From the NCBI RefSeq assembly GCF_003403295.1, contig NZ_QUWV01000036.1, forward strand, positions 1 to 60,830: 60,830 nucleotides of DNA, given 5' to 3'. Positions 1 to 10,147 of this stretch are shown piece by piece. The position numbers and the translations under genes were made by a program. This stretch comes from Komagataeibacter melaceti (GTDB lineage Bacteria; Pseudomonadota; Alphaproteobacteria; Acetobacterales; Acetobacteraceae). The number at the start of each line of letters is the position of its first letter. The stretch's first letter is position 1. Below the pieces are notes generated by a model. The model had not been told where the DNA came from, did not search any database, and saw only the letters and a program-made list of their open reading frames with translations.

Positions 1-108
1 GTCTATTATCGTCCCCCGCCGCCGGTGGCCTATTACGCCCCGCCGCCGCCACCCCCGCCGGTTGTGGTTTACGGGCCTTACGGTGGTCCGGGACGGCCCT
101 ATTACTGA
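1..108 (+). CDS. C-terminal end of a Pro/Tyr-rich protein (partial)
   Basis: An open frame runs from the window edge to a TGA stop at 106-108 and encodes the last 35 residues of a protein. The tail is almost only Pro, Tyr, Val and Gly, with runs of four and seven prolines and several YY pairs. Such tails occur on small exported or cell-surface proteins of acetic acid bacteria, but no domain is visible here and the start lies outside the window. The stop is 4 bases from the stop of the converging peroxiredoxin gene, so the two genes converge with no room for a dedicated terminator. Function unknown. Confidence 0.6.
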   Translation, partial: VYYRPPPPVAYYAPPPPPPPVVVYGPYGGPGRPYY

Positions 109-112
109 TGGG

Positions 113-622
113 TCAGGCCGCCGGGCCTGCCTCCTTCAGCTTCATGGTGGCGATCGCCTTGCGCACGGCGGCGACATGGTTGGTGACCTTGACCTTGCGC
201 CATGATTCCACCAGTCGGCCCGATGCGTCGATAAGGAAGGTGGCGCGTTCGATACCCATGTATTTGCGGCCGTACATGGATTTTTCCACCCATACGCCAT
301 AGGCCTCCGTCACCCTGCCGTCACTGTCCGAGGCAAGGGGGAAGGTCAGGCCGTGGTCGGCGGCGAATTTCTCGATCGCGGGCATGTCATCGCGCGAGAC
401 GCCGATGACACTGACGCCGTCCTTTTGCAGGTCAGTCAGGGCGGCCTGAAATTCACATGCCTCCTTGGTGCAGCCCGATGTGTTGGCCTTGGGGTAGAAA
501 TACAGCACGAAGGGCTGGCCACGCAGCGCGCCGAGGCTGACCGTGCGCCCATTGCTCGCGGGCATGGTGAAATCGGGAACGCTGCTGCCGGGTTCGGGGA
601 AAGGGGGATTGGCCTGACTCAT
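113..622 (-). CDS. bcp: Peroxiredoxin, BCP type (thiol peroxidase)
   Basis: A 169-residue AhpC/TSA-fold protein that would reduce hydrogen peroxide and organic hydroperoxides with thioredoxin-type reductants. Cys51 sits in SGCTKEAC and is the expected peroxidatic cysteine; Cys56, five residues on, is the usual resolving cysteine of the E. coli BCP class. The start at 622 (MSQANPPF) is chosen over the more upstream in-frame ATG at 703 because AAGGCAGG lies just before it and the family begins there. It lies 73 bases downstream of glnE on the same strand, so co-transcription is possible. Only the peroxidase role is supported; the physiological peroxide source is not shown. Confidence 0.93.
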   Translation of the reverse strand: MSQANPPFPEPGSSVPDFTMPASNGRTVSLGALRGQPFVLYFYPKANTSGCTKEACEFQAALTDLQKDGVSVIGVSRDDMPAIEKFAADHGLTFPLASDSDGRVTEAYGVWVEKSMYGRKYMGIERATFLIDASGRLVESWRKVKVTNHVAAVRKAIATMKLKEAGPAA

Positions 623-695
623 GACCTGCCTTGCTGATCTGTCCGCATGCGGTGTGTGGCCCATGGCCCCGCATGCGTGGTTACGGGGTGCGCGA

Positions 696-3600
696 TCATG
701 CAATGCTTTGGGGTGGTGGGGAACTCCCCTGCGGCGGCGGTGGCGCGGATGTGTCCGTAATGGGCGGGATCAGGCGGTCGAACACGGCGGTGACGCGCGT
801 GGCCATGTGCTCCATGCGCCTGAGCAGGCTGGCGGCGTCGGGTGCCCTGAACTCCCCGGTCAGGATTTCAAGGCTGGCGGCGGGCATGGTGTCGGGCACC
901 GTGCTGCCACATATGATGCGGATCAGCCCCTGCAACGAACGCCAGAACAGGTCGGCCCGGCGCAGCAGCCGGGCATCGGCCATGTCAAGCGCGCCAGCGC
1001 GCGCCATGCGCAGCAGCGCAAGCCGGGTGGACTGGCTGCGGGTTGCGGTCGTGGCGGATGTCAGTTGCAGCCCCTGGGCTATGAACTCCACATCCATGAG
1101 TCCGCCCCGGCGGCGCTTGATGTCCCACGGGCTGGAAGCCGGGTATTCACGGGCCAGGCGTTCGCGCATGTGGCGCACGTCATACAGGATGCGCGCGCGC
1201 TCATCTTCCGTCAGCGGGCCGTGGTCGAGCGCGGTGGCGATGGCCTGCCGCAGTTCGGCGGCAAGCGGCGGCGGCCCCGCCACCACGCGGGCGCGGGTCA
1301 GGGCCATGCGCTCCCATGTCCATGCGGATTCCGCATGGTAGCGGCGGAAGGCGGAGAGCGAGACCGCCACCGGCCCCTTGGACCCCGACGGGCGCAGCCG
1401 CATGTCCACCTCATACAGCGGGCCTTCGCGCCCCGGCGCGGTCAGGGCCGCGATGAAGGCATGCGCCAGCCGCACGAAATAGGTGCCCGCCGCAAGGGGC
1501 CGGGCGCGCAGCCCATCGGCGGAGGTGGTGGCGGAGACCACGCTTTCCCCCGCTTCGGGCGGGTGGTCGAACACCAGCATGAGGTCAAGGTCCGAGCCGG
1601 GCATCATTTCATGCGACCCGACCTTGCCCAGCGCCATCACCGCCATCGCCCCGCCGGGCACGACGCCATGGCGGCGTTTGTGTTCGGCGCTGACCACGCG
1701 CAGCAGCCCGCGCATGACCGTCTCGGCCATGGCGCTGCGGGCGCGGGCGGCGGTGTCCTCGTTCATGCGGTGTTCGAGGCGGGCGATGGACAGGCGGAAT
1801 TCCTCGCCACATACCAGACCGCGCAGCACGGGCAGCGCCTGTTCGGCCGAGCGCGCGGCCATGACATGCCGCCGCACCAGCGCGGTTGTCGTGCCCAGCG
1901 TGCCGGGGCCGCCATCCATGTCCAGCAGCCCGTCCAGCGCCGATGGGGTCTGCGCCAGATGGTCGGCCAGGAACGGCGCGCAGTCCAGCACGGTCACGAT
2001 GCGGTGGATCAGCGCGGGGTTGCGCTCCAGCAGCGACAGGAACTGTACCCCCGCCCACTGGCGTTCCAGCAGGGCGTCAAACCGGCGCAGCACGGCCATC
2101 GGCTGCTGGCGGGCGCCGATTTCGGTCATGATGGTGGGCAACAGCCTGCGCAGCAGCTTGCGCGCCCTGTCCGAGCGCAGCGCGCGCAGGCGGTTGCCCT
2201 CCCACCGGTTCAGGATCTGCAGGGCGTCGGCAATGTCGGCGGGGGGGAAGCCATGTTCGCGCAGCCGGTCGGCGGCATCGGCATCCTCGGGGGCGATGGT
2301 GATGTCCTCGGGGCCGTTTTCGGCAAACTGCTGCTCGAAAATGCGGCGCGACTGCTGCATGACCGACAGCATGCCACAGGCCAGTTCGCCCGGGTTGGTG
2401 GCGAGCATGAAGGTGGCGAACCGTGCGAATCCGTCCTCGCTGTCGGGCAGGGTGTGGGTCTGGTGATCCAGCCGCATCTGCAGCCGGTGCTCGGCCTGGC
2501 GCAGCATGCGGTAGTTGCGGGCCAGTATTGCGGTCTGGGCACGTTCCAGCAGCCCGGCGCGGCGCAGCCTGCGCAGCGCGCCGATGGTGGTGGGGTCACG
2601 CAGTTCGGGCCGCCTGCCGCCCCATACGAGCTGCAGCGCCTGCACGACGAATTCCACCTCCCGTATCCCGCCCTGTCCCAGCTTGACATTCTGGCCCAGC
2701 AGCCAGCGTGTCGCGGTTTCGGGGTCGTTGACATGCTCGGGCGGCAGGCTGTCCAGATTGGCATGGCCCGCGTTACGGTGGCGGTCGATTCGTGCTTTCA
2801 TGTCATGGAGATCGTCAATGACCGCGAAATCAAGGTGGCGCCGCCATATGAACGGATGAATGCTTTTGAGGAACCGCCGCCCCGCCGTGATGTCCCCCGC
2901 CACGGGGCGCGCCTTGGTCATGGCGGCGCGTTCCCATGTGCGGCCCATGCTTTCATAGTACTGGATGGCGGCGGGAAAGGACACGGCGGCGGGGGTGGCC
3001 GCCGGGTCGGGCCGCAGCCGCAGGTCCATGCGGAAAACGTAGCCATTCGCATCCCGCGCTTCCATCAGGGTGACAAGATCGCTAGTCATGCGCACAAAGA
3101 TATGTCGCAGTTCCGTGTTCGCGGGGTGGCGGTCCGGGTCATACAGGATGATCAGGTCTATATCCGAGGAGTAGTTCAGTTCCCGCGCGCCCAGCTTCCC
3201 CATTGCCAGGACCACGAAGCCGCTGCCACGGCACGGGGTTTCGGGATAACGCAGGCGCAGCCGCCCGGTCTCATGCGCATGCGCCAGCAGATGCCTGACC
3301 GCGGCCCCCAGTGCGTTCTCGGCCAGCAGGCTCAGCCCCAGCGTGACTTGGTCCAGCGTCCATATGCCACCAATGTCAGCCAGCGCGATGGTCAGCGCGG
3401 CCTGCCGCTTGGCTACACGCAACGCAGCCATGATTTCAGTGCGGGGCATATCGGCAGGCAGGGCCTCAAGCTCCGCCAGGATCGCGCGCAGGTGGCTGTC
3501 CGCCCCGTTGGACAGGAGCGCGAGGAAGGCCTCCGTATCACGCAGCGCCAGATCGGACAGATAGGGGCTGTTCCCCCCCAGCGCGTCGATCAGCCCCGCC

Positions 3601-3761
3601 ACGTCCGGCCGGGCCGTGACATCGGGCAGCCCGTCGCGCGCGCAGGCATCATGCAGGTTTTCGCGCAGGATGCGGGCCGCGCGCGTATCCGCCGGGTGCG
3701 GCCATGTGCCGCCCCGCCAGGACGGATGCAGCGTAAAGGTGGGTGTCGCGGGCATATCCAT
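696..3761 (-). CDS. glnE: Bifunctional glutamine synthetase adenylyltransferase/deadenylase
   Basis: A 1021-residue GlnE. The family adenylylates glutamine synthetase to switch it off and removes the AMP again, under PII (GlnB) control. Two nucleotidyltransferase domains are visible: an N-terminal one with YSSDIDLIILYDP (deadenylase half) and a C-terminal one with GSDLDLMLVFDHP (transferase half), each followed by a GlnE helical region. Length is near the family norm (about 950-1000). The start at 3761 (MDMPATP) is preferred over 3866; 3755 is also possible because neither has a strong ribosome binding site. It is divergent from the YhdP-like gene across 65 bases, which must hold both promoters. 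GlnB and glutamine synthetase are not in the window. Confidence 0.95.
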   Translation of the reverse strand: MDMPATPTFTLHPSWRGGTWPHPADTRAARILRENLHDACARDGLPDVTARPDVAGLIDALGGNSPYLSDLALRDTEAFLALLSNGADSHLRAILAELEALPADMPRTEIMAALRVAKRQAALTIALADIGGIWTLDQVTLGLSLLAENALGAAVRHLLAHAHETGRLRLRYPETPCRGSGFVVLAMGKLGARELNYSSDIDLIILYDPDRHPANTELRHIFVRMTSDLVTLMEARDANGYVFRMDLRLRPDPAATPAAVSFPAAIQYYESMGRTWERAAMTKARPVAGDITAGRRFLKSIHPFIWRRHLDFAVIDDLHDMKARIDRHRNAGHANLDSLPPEHVNDPETATRWLLGQNVKLGQGGIREVEFVVQALQLVWGGRRPELRDPTTIGALRRLRRAGLLERAQTAILARNYRMLRQAEHRLQMRLDHQTHTLPDSEDGFARFATFMLATNPGELACGMLSVMQQSRRIFEQQFAENGPEDITIAPEDADAADRLREHGFPPADIADALQILNRWEGNRLRALRSDRARKLLRRLLPTIMTEIGARQQPMAVLRRFDALLERQWAGVQFLSLLERNPALIHRIVTVLDCAPFLADHLAQTPSALDGLLDMDGGPGTLGTTTALVRRHVMAARSAEQALPVLRGLVCGEEFRLSIARLEHRMNEDTAARARSAMAETVMRGLLRVVSAEHKRRHGVVPGGAMAVMALGKVGSHEMMPGSDLDLMLVFDHPPEAGESVVSATTSADGLRARPLAAGTYFVRLAHAFIAALTAPGREGPLYEVDMRLRPSGSKGPVAVSLSAFRRYHAESAWTWERMALTRARVVAGPPPLAAELRQAIATALDHGPLTEDERARILYDVRHMRERLAREYPASSPWDIKRRRGGLMDVEFIAQGLQLTSATTATRSQSTRLALLRMARAGALDMADARLLRRADLFWRSLQGLIRIICGSTVPDTMPAASLEILTGEFRAPDAASLLRRMEHMATRVTAVFDRLIPPITDTSAPPPPQGSSPPPQSIA

Positions 3762-3826
3762 GGTCAGGGGTCCGGCAAGGTTCTGGGAAGTCACGCATAT
3801 CCATGCGATGGTGTAGCGTGGACGGT

Positions 3827-6800
3827 ATGACGGAAACAGGTCAACCCACCCCCGCAGGGGGGGCATCCGGCCCCCGCGCGACCCGCGTGCGTCGCGCGGT
3901 GGTGGCGGCGGGTCGGGTCGTGGTCTGGCTGGTGCTGCTGTGTATCACATTGCCCGCGCTCATGCTGCTGGTGCTGACGCTGCGCCTTTCCGCCGGTCCG
4001 CTTGACGTGACGCCAGCCGTCCGGCTGCTCATGCCCATACCCGTGGCGCACGGGCTGAAGCATGATGACATTCTGGGCGGGCTGTCGGCGGGGCATGTGC
4101 TGGTGGGCTGGAACGCCCTGCACGAAGGGGTGCGTGCGCCGCTGGTCATCTGGGTTGAGGATGTGCGCATCCAGCGCACCGATGGCACTCAGGCCGATAC
4201 GCTGCGGCGTGGGCGCATCGTGCTGGACAGCGCGGCGCTGGTCCATGGCGATGTCCGTATCATCGAACTTTCCGTGGCCCATGGGCGGCTCAGGCTGGCG
4301 CGGGGAATGGATGGCAAATTCGGCCTCGATCTCGGGCCGGGCACGCCCTATCCCTCGACCGGGCAGCAGGAATCCTCCCCCGTGGACCTGACCGACATCC
4401 GGCAGGCCGTCATATCGGATACGCACGTCACCCTGACCGACCGTATGAGCGGGCGTGTCTGGCGGCTGGGGGAAGCGGACGCCCACCTGAAGATCCTGAC
4501 CGAGGCCGGGCAGAAAGGGGTGACGGGTGATATCCGCCTCGGGCTGGAAGGCAATGGGGAACGGCTCGTCCTGCACGGATCGGGCACGCGGACCGGGCCG
4601 GAGCAGGTGGACTGGACCATGCTTCTCGACCCGATCAGCCCCGCCGCCTTCGCGCCGGGGCAGAAGGAGGTCGCACCCCTTGGCCTGCCGGTGGGCGGCA
4701 GGCTGCATGTGACCTTCCGCGACGGGGGGCATGACTGGCCGTTCCTCATGCCGCGCGAGTTTTCCCTCCATCTCGACGCGGGCAACGGGCAGGTCACGAC
4801 GCGCAAGGCCGGGCAGTTCCTGGTGGGAGAGGGTGAGGCCGACCTGACCGGCACGCTCGGCCCCGGCCCGGCGGACGCTCCCTATGACGGGCCGCTGCAC
4901 GTGGCGCTGCATGATCTGGACCTGCACCTGCGCGCGCCGGGACACCCGACCGATGATGGCAGCGGGCCGACGCTGAAGGCCACGGCCGACCTGACCGCCG
5001 CATCCCTGCTGCGCCCCGGCCCGGTGGCGCTGAATGTGGGCGCGCGGGCGCAGTCGCTCGATTTCGCATCGCTGGGTGATTTCTGGCCCCCCCGCGCCAT
5101 GAAGGGCGCGCGCCGCTGGGTTACGCAGAACATACCGCAGGGCCATGTGGCGCTGCTGCAGGTCAATATGGGGCTTGCCAGCCATGCGGGCTGGAAGGGG
5201 CTGGACCTTGTCTCGCTGGGCGGGACGATTGACGCCGACCAGATGGAACTGCACTGGCTGCGGCCCATCCCGCCCATGCACGACATGGATGCGCACCTGA
5301 CCTTCGACGGCCCGAACGAGATGATGATCCGCTTCGGTCATGCCTATCAGCTTGTCGATCTGGCTGACCGGCATGTCGATGCGACGGGCACGGGGCGGAT
5401 CGAGGTCGGGCCGGGCTCCATGCGCATTACCGGCCTGAATGAAAAGGTACAGCAGGGGGATATCAACGTCACCCTGCTGGGTAATGTCCGTGATGTGCTG
5501 GCGCTGCTGGCCGAACCCCGGCTGAACGTGCTCTCCCGCCACCCCATGGCGTTCACGCACCCGTCGGGCCGGGCCAATGTATCGCTGCACATCGCGCTGC
5601 CGCTTGATGCCCGTGTAAAGCCCGACCAGATCGACCTGCGCAGCCATGCCGACCTGGGGGAGGTGCATCTGGGCAATGTGGTCGTGGGCAGGCCGCTGGA
5701 TAATGGCAGCCTTGGCATAGATGCCACCATGAACGGCCTGCTGCTGCAGGGCAGGGGCGTGCTGGCGGGCATCCCCTCCAACGTGATCTACACCATGGAT
5801 TTCCGTAGCGGGCCGATGGTCCATGCGGTGGAAAGCGCCAGCCTGCAGGGCCGCGTCACGCCGGAGGGGGTCAGGCGCGCGGGCTTCGAGATGGGTGAGC
5901 ATTTCGCGGGCAGCGCGCTGCTGGAGGTCGATTACGACCGCTATGTGGGCGGCAAGGCGCAGGTTGATATTGATCTGGACCTGGCCCGCGCGGCGCTGGC
6001 CATTCCCATCTGGTCCAAGAAGCCGGGGCAGCCGGCCAATGCCTCGGTCGAGCTGGATCTGGACCACGGCAGGATCACCGGTATCGAGAACATCCGCGCC
6101 ATCGGCCCCGACCTGCTGATTGATGGCCATGCCGAAACGGCGGACGGCGTGGCGCGCAGGCTGATCCTGCGTGGCTTCCGGGTCGGGCGTTCGGTGGGCA
6201 ATGCCTCGGTCCTGCTGCCGCAGCGCGAGAAGGACCCGATTGGCGTGAATGTCGCAGCGCGGGTGCTGGATCTCTCACCGCTGGTGTCGTTCCAGACCTC
6301 GCAGAACAGTGCTGCCACCCATGCGGCGAGCGGTTACCATGTGCCTGAAATGGCGAGTGGCCGCATAAACGGCGCGCCGGGACGGAACTGGAACCTCAAT
6401 ATTGATGCCCGCACCCTGTATTACGGCCCGACCGATACGCTGACCGGCGTGCACAGCCATCTGGAAACCAGTGGCGGGCGCCTGATGCGTGGCGTGCTGA
6501 CGGTTGAAGGCCCGGTTGCCGCCAGCGCGCATATCACGCCGCAGGGCAACACCCGCCTGCTGGATGTGCATGTGGCCAGCCTGGGTGAGCTGTTGCGGAA
6601 CATGAAGGTAACGGACGAGATGCAGGGTGGCACGACCGACATCAAGGGCAGCTTTGATGACAGCGTGGCCACAGCCCCCTTCTCCGGCACGGTGAACATG
6701 GGGGCCTTCACCCTGCGTGACGTACCCGCCGTGGTCAGGCTGGCCAATAATGCATCCATCTATGGCTGGCTGCGCGCACCGCATGCGCCCAGCATGCAGA

Positions 6801-7141
6801 TCGAGCAGTTGAGCGCGCCGGTCAAAATGGATGAGGGCAATATCCATATCTCCGACGGGCTGGTCAGCAATGCCTCCCTCGGGGCTACCGTGTCAGGTGA
6901 TGTGAATCTGGAAAAGAAGACGCTCAACCTTGATGGCACGGTCATCCCGGCATTCGCGGTCAATGCCGCGCCGGGCCATCTGCCTGGCCTGCTGGGCTGG
7001 CTGTTCAGCCCCGAAAAGAATGGTGGCGTCGTCTCGGCCACCTATCAGGTCAAGGGACCGATGGATAACCCGGCCGTGCATGTAAACCCCTATGCCCTGC
7101 TGCTGCCGGGGTTCCTGCGCAATCTTATGCACGTGCACTGA
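3827..7141 (+). CDS. YhdP/AsmA-like large envelope protein
   Basis: A 1104-residue protein with one membrane helix near residues 24-48 followed by a very long, repetitive, beta-rich periplasmic part. The C-terminal region, with LPGLLGWLFSPEK and the ending NPYALLLPGFLRNLM, is typical of the DUF3971/AsmA-like (YhdP) family. Characterised YhdP, TamB and AsmA relatives of enterics form long grooves thought to carry phospholipids between the inner and outer membranes; that role is inferred here from family. The ATG at 3827 (MTETGQP) is chosen because the upstream extension from 3743 is not protein-like and overlaps glnE. It is divergent from glnE and convergent with kgtP. Confidence 0.85.
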   Translation: MTETGQPTPAGGASGPRATRVRRAVVAAGRVVVWLVLLCITLPALMLLVLTLRLSAGPLDVTPAVRLLMPIPVAHGLKHDDILGGLSAGHVLVGWNALHEGVRAPLVIWVEDVRIQRTDGTQADTLRRGRIVLDSAALVHGDVRIIELSVAHGRLRLARGMDGKFGLDLGPGTPYPSTGQQESSPVDLTDIRQAVISDTHVTLTDRMSGRVWRLGEADAHLKILTEAGQKGVTGDIRLGLEGNGERLVLHGSGTRTGPEQVDWTMLLDPISPAAFAPGQKEVAPLGLPVGGRLHVTFRDGGHDWPFLMPREFSLHLDAGNGQVTTRKAGQFLVGEGEADLTGTLGPGPADAPYDGPLHVALHDLDLHLRAPGHPTDDGSGPTLKATADLTAASLLRPGPVALNVGARAQSLDFASLGDFWPPRAMKGARRWVTQNIPQGHVALLQVNMGLASHAGWKGLDLVSLGGTIDADQMELHWLRPIPPMHDMDAHLTFDGPNEMMIRFGHAYQLVDLADRHVDATGTGRIEVGPGSMRITGLNEKVQQGDINVTLLGNVRDVLALLAEPRLNVLSRHPMAFTHPSGRANVSLHIALPLDARVKPDQIDLRSHADLGEVHLGNVVVGRPLDNGSLGIDATMNGLLLQGRGVLAGIPSNVIYTMDFRSGPMVHAVESASLQGRVTPEGVRRAGFEMGEHFAGSALLEVDYDRYVGGKAQVDIDLDLARAALAIPIWSKKPGQPANASVELDLDHGRITGIENIRAIGPDLLIDGHAETADGVARRLILRGFRVGRSVGNASVLLPQREKDPIGVNVAARVLDLSPLVSFQTSQNSAATHAASGYHVPEMASGRINGAPGRNWNLNIDARTLYYGPTDTLTGVHSHLETSGGRLMRGVLTVEGPVAASAHITPQGNTRLLDVHVASLGELLRNMKVTDEMQGGTTDIKGSFDDSVATAPFSGTVNMGAFTLRDVPAVVRLANNASIYGWLRAPHAPSMQIEQLSAPVKMDEGNIHISDGLVSNASLGATVSGDVNLEKKTLNLDGTVIPAFAVNAAPGHLPGLLGWLFSPEKNGGVVSATYQVKGPMDNPAVHVNPYALLLPGFLRNLMHVH

Positions 7142-7189
7142 CGGGGCGGGGTCAGGTGGCCCCGGCTGCCAATCCGTGCGGCAGGGGTC

Positions 7190-8491
7190 TCATTTCCCCT
7201 GCGTGATGCGGTCGTGGGCGGGCAGCACGAACAGCACGGTCAGCAGCGAGCACGCGATGCAGCCGGTCACGTACCAGTAGAACAGATCTTCATGCCCGAT
7301 CTGTCGGAACCAGAGCGCCACGTATTCCGCCGTGCCGCCAAAGACGGATACGGTCAGCGCATAGGGCAGGGCGACCCCCAGCGCACGCACGCGGGTGGGG
7401 AACAGTTCGGCCTTCACCACCGCGTTGATGGATGTGTAGCCGGAGATGCCCAGCAGCGCGACCGTAACCAGCATGAAGGCCACCAGCGGTGACTGCGCGG
7501 TGGAGATGGCGCGCATGAGTGGCACGGTGAACAGGCAGCCCAGCACGCCGAATGACAGCAGCAGCCGCCTGCGCCCCACCCGGTCGGACAGTGCGCCAAA
7601 GGCGGGCTGGACCAGCGCGAAGACCACAAGCGACGCGGTGGAGATGAGGGTGGACTGCTCCCGGCTCAGTCCCACGGTATTGACCAGATATTTCTGCATG
7701 TAGATCGTGAAGGTATAGAACGCGACCGTTCCCCCCAGTGTCAGCCCGCATACGCCCAGTACCTCGCGCGGGTGGTGCAGCAGCACGCGCAGCCCGCCAT
7801 GGGCCGAGCGGTCACGCGCGGCCGTGCTGAACTGCTCGCTTTCCGCCATGCCCCGGCGGAACCACAGGATGGACAGCGCCAGCAGCGCCCCGATGCCAAA
7901 CGGAATCCGCCACCCCCATGCCCCAAGCTGCGCCGGGCTGAGCAGCACGAACTGCAGCACCAGCAGCACGACCAGGGCCAGCAACTGCCCCATCACCAGC
8001 GTTACGTACTGGAAGCTGGCATAGAACCCGCGCTGCGCGGGCGGCGCGATTTCCGACAGGTAGGTGGCGCTGGCCCCGTATTCACCGCCAAGGCTCAGCC
8101 CCTGCAGCAGCCGGGCGACCAGCAGCACGCTGGGGGCGATTACGCCAATGCGTTCGTAACTCGGGCACAGGGCAATGGCCAGCGAACCCGTGCACATGGC
8201 CATGATCGACAGGCTCAGCGCCGCCCGCCTGCCATGCCGGTCCGCCATCAGCCCCATGAGCCAGCCCCCCACCGGGCGCATCAGGAACCCGATGGCAAAG
8301 ACCGCCGCACTGCGCAGCAGTTCCGTCGTGGCGTTGCCCGGTGGAAAGAAGGAATGGGCAAAATACATGGAAAATGCCGCATAGACGTACCAGTCGTAAT
8401 ATTCGATCAGATTTCCGGCTGAACCCGCAATAATGCTTCGTATTCTCTGGGCGGTTGTCAGTGCGCCGATCTGCGGCTGGAAAACAGGCAT
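7190..8491 (-). CDS. kgtP: 2-oxoglutarate:H+ symporter, MFS (KgtP-like)
   Basis: A 433-residue major facilitator of the metabolite:H+ symporter group with about 12 membrane helices. It follows E. coli KgtP closely as I recall it, with GNLIEYYDWYVYAAFS near the N-terminus, FLMRPVGGWLMGLMADRHGR in the first half, GLSLGGEYGASATYLSE in the middle and FGGTAEYVALWF near the end. The likely substrate is therefore 2-oxoglutarate, although related members move shikimate, proline or citrate. It begins 54 bases after dctA on the same strand, so the pair probably forms an organic acid uptake operon. Acetic acid bacteria accumulate and later reuse organic acids, which fits; this is inference. Confidence 0.85.
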   Translation of the reverse strand: MPVFQPQIGALTTAQRIRSIIAGSAGNLIEYYDWYVYAAFSMYFAHSFFPPGNATTELLRSAAVFAIGFLMRPVGGWLMGLMADRHGRRAALSLSIMAMCTGSLAIALCPSYERIGVIAPSVLLVARLLQGLSLGGEYGASATYLSEIAPPAQRGFYASFQYVTLVMGQLLALVVLLVLQFVLLSPAQLGAWGWRIPFGIGALLALSILWFRRGMAESEQFSTAARDRSAHGGLRVLLHHPREVLGVCGLTLGGTVAFYTFTIYMQKYLVNTVGLSREQSTLISTASLVVFALVQPAFGALSDRVGRRRLLLSFGVLGCLFTVPLMRAISTAQSPLVAFMLVTVALLGISGYTSINAVVKAELFPTRVRALGVALPYALTVSVFGGTAEYVALWFRQIGHEDLFYWYVTGCIACSLLTVLFVLPAHDRITQGK

Positions 8492-8545
8492 GGAAGAAAC
8501 CTATGGACGCAAAAGGAATATCGGGAAGGGAGGGCGCAGGCCCCG

Positions 8546-9913
8546 TTATCCTGCCGAGCGGGTGCGGGTGGATGTGTCGATGGGGGTAAGGACCGGCGTG
8601 TCCGCTTCCGCGTCACTGATGCGGCCGGACAGGGCGGCGGCCAGCCGTTCCGTATCCAGCGCGCCCTCCCACCGCGCCAGGACGATGGTGGCCACGGCGT
8701 TGCCGATGATGTTGGTCAGTGACCGACATTCGGACATGAAACGGTCAATGCCCAGAATCAGCGCCATGCCCGCAACCGGCACGTCAGGCACCACCGCCAG
8801 CGTGGCCGCCAGCGTGACAAAGCCCGCGCCGGTCACGCCCGCCGCGCCCTTGGAACTGATCATGGCCACCAGCAGCAGGCTGATCTGCTGGCCCAGCCCC
8901 AGATGCACATCCGTGGCCTGCGCGATGAACAGCGCCGAGAGCGACATGTAGATGTTCGTGCCGTCAAGGTTGAAGGAATAGCCCATCGGCACCACAAGCC
9001 CCACGACCGAAGGCGCGCAGCCCGCGTTTTCCAGCCGGGTCATGAGGCTGGGCAGCGCTGATTCGGATGAACTGGTGCCCAGCACGATCAGCAGTTCCTC
9101 ACGCAGGTAGGCCAGCAGCGGCAGGATGCGAAAGCCGTTCCACCGCGCGACGGCCCCGAGGATGACCAGCACGAACAGCGCGGCCGTGGCGTAGAACGTG
9201 GCGACAAGGAAGGCGAGGTGCAGCACCGAGCCGATGCCGAACCGCCCGATGGTGAAGGCCATGGCCCCCAGCGCGCCAAGGGGGGCGGCATACATGACCA
9301 GCCGCACCACGCCGAAGACAAGCTGCGTAAGCTGGCGCAGCAGCACGAGTATCGCCTGCCCGCGCGCGCCCATGTGCGACAGGCTGATGCTGAACAGGAT
9401 GGCCACCAGCAGAACCTGCAGTATGTCACCCGTGACAAAGGCGCTGACCACCGTGTCAGGGATGATGTTGAGCAGGAAATCACTGAAGGAATGGGCCTGC
9501 GCCTTCGCCGTATAGGCGGCAACGGCATGGGCATCCAGCGTGGCGGGGCTGGCGTGGATATGCGCGCCGGGCCGGACGATGTTGGCCATGACCATGCCCA
9601 CCACCAGCGCCAGTGACGAGAAGGTCAGGAAATACACCATGGACTTGGCCGCAAGCCGCCCCGCCTGCCCCAGGTCGGACAGGCTGGCCACGCCGGTCAC
9701 CACCGTCAGGAATATGACGGGCGGGATCACCATCTTGACCAGCCGGATGAACGCATCCCCCAGCGGCTTGAGCGCCACTGCCGCGTGCGGGCAGAAATAC
9801 CCCAGCGCGATGCCGACAACCACCGCGACGACAACCTGCACGTACAGGCTGCGAAACAGGGAACCACCCCGCGCGCGCTGGCCCTGCGGGCGGCTCTGTG
9901 TTTCCTGTGGCAT
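8546..9913 (-). CDS. dctA: C4-dicarboxylate:cation symporter
   Basis: A 455-residue member of the DAACS family (DctA/GltP). The SSSESALP motif of the first re-entrant loop, the SFNLDGT motif and [10 protein letters not shown] in the second re-entrant loop are all present, and the body is colinear with E. coli DctA as I recall it ([25 protein letters not shown]). The predicted role is uptake of succinate, fumarate and malate. The N-terminus has an extra polar stretch of about 18 residues. An inverted repeat about 90 bases upstream (10005-10019) is a candidate operator. It precedes kgtP in the same direction. Confidence 0.92.
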   Translation of the reverse strand: MPQETQSRPQGQRARGGSLFRSLYVQVVVAVVVGIALGYFCPHAAVALKPLGDAFIRLVKMVIPPVIFLTVVTGVASLSDLGQAGRLAAKSMVYFLTFSSLALVVGMVMANIVRPGAHIHASPATLDAHAVAAYTAKAQAHSFSDFLLNIIPDTVVSAFVTGDILQVLLVAILFSISLSHMGARGQAILVLLRQLTQLVFGVVRLVMYAAPLGALGAMAFTIGRFGIGSVLHLAFLVATFYATAALFVLVILGAVARWNGFRILPLLAYLREELLIVLGTSSSESALPSLMTRLENAGCAPSVVGLVVPMGYSFNLDGTNIYMSLSALFIAQATDVHLGLGQQISLLLVAMISSKGAAGVTGAGFVTLAATLAVVPDVPVAGMALILGIDRFMSECRSLTNIIGNAVATIVLARWEGALDTERLAAALSGRISDAEADTPVLTPIDTSTRTRSAG

Positions 9914-10004
9914 GGTGGAGGGTCCTCAAGAACGGTTCGTTTGCACGCGCCACGGGCGGGACGCGGCCACAGCCTGCGTGGTAATCGGTTTTGACGCCGC
10001 GCGA

Positions 10005-10019
10005 ACCTGAAAATCAGGT
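10005..10019. promoter_or_regulatory. Inverted repeat upstream of dctA
   Basis: ACCTGA and TCAGGT form perfect 6-base arms around AAA in the 234-base region between the divergent dctA and rmuC genes. The position suggests a binding site for a regulator of dctA, but no regulator gene is adjacent and no clear promoter could be assigned to either gene. The rest of 9914-10147 is moderately AT-rich towards rmuC and shows no gene. Confidence 0.35.
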
Positions 10020-10147
10020 GAGATGCGCATATTTCGTTCCGTGCATATCACGGTTGCCATATATTCCAAAAAAACATGAAGGCTTTACATTGTCGGTATG
10101 ACAGGGCACGGACCTGATTTGTTCTTTCTTTTGGGAAGTGCCCGCCC

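Noticed and set aside
1-60. CCG-rich repeat at the window start as a possible tandem repeat
   Set aside because: The periodicity follows the proline codons of a coding tail; no fixed unit is repeated.
621-3830. 1069-codon open frame on the plus strand opposite glnE
   Set aside because: The opposite strand encodes a full GlnE with both catalytic motifs. The antisense protein is low complexity (Arg, Gln, Gly, His rich) and is explained by GC-rich third positions.
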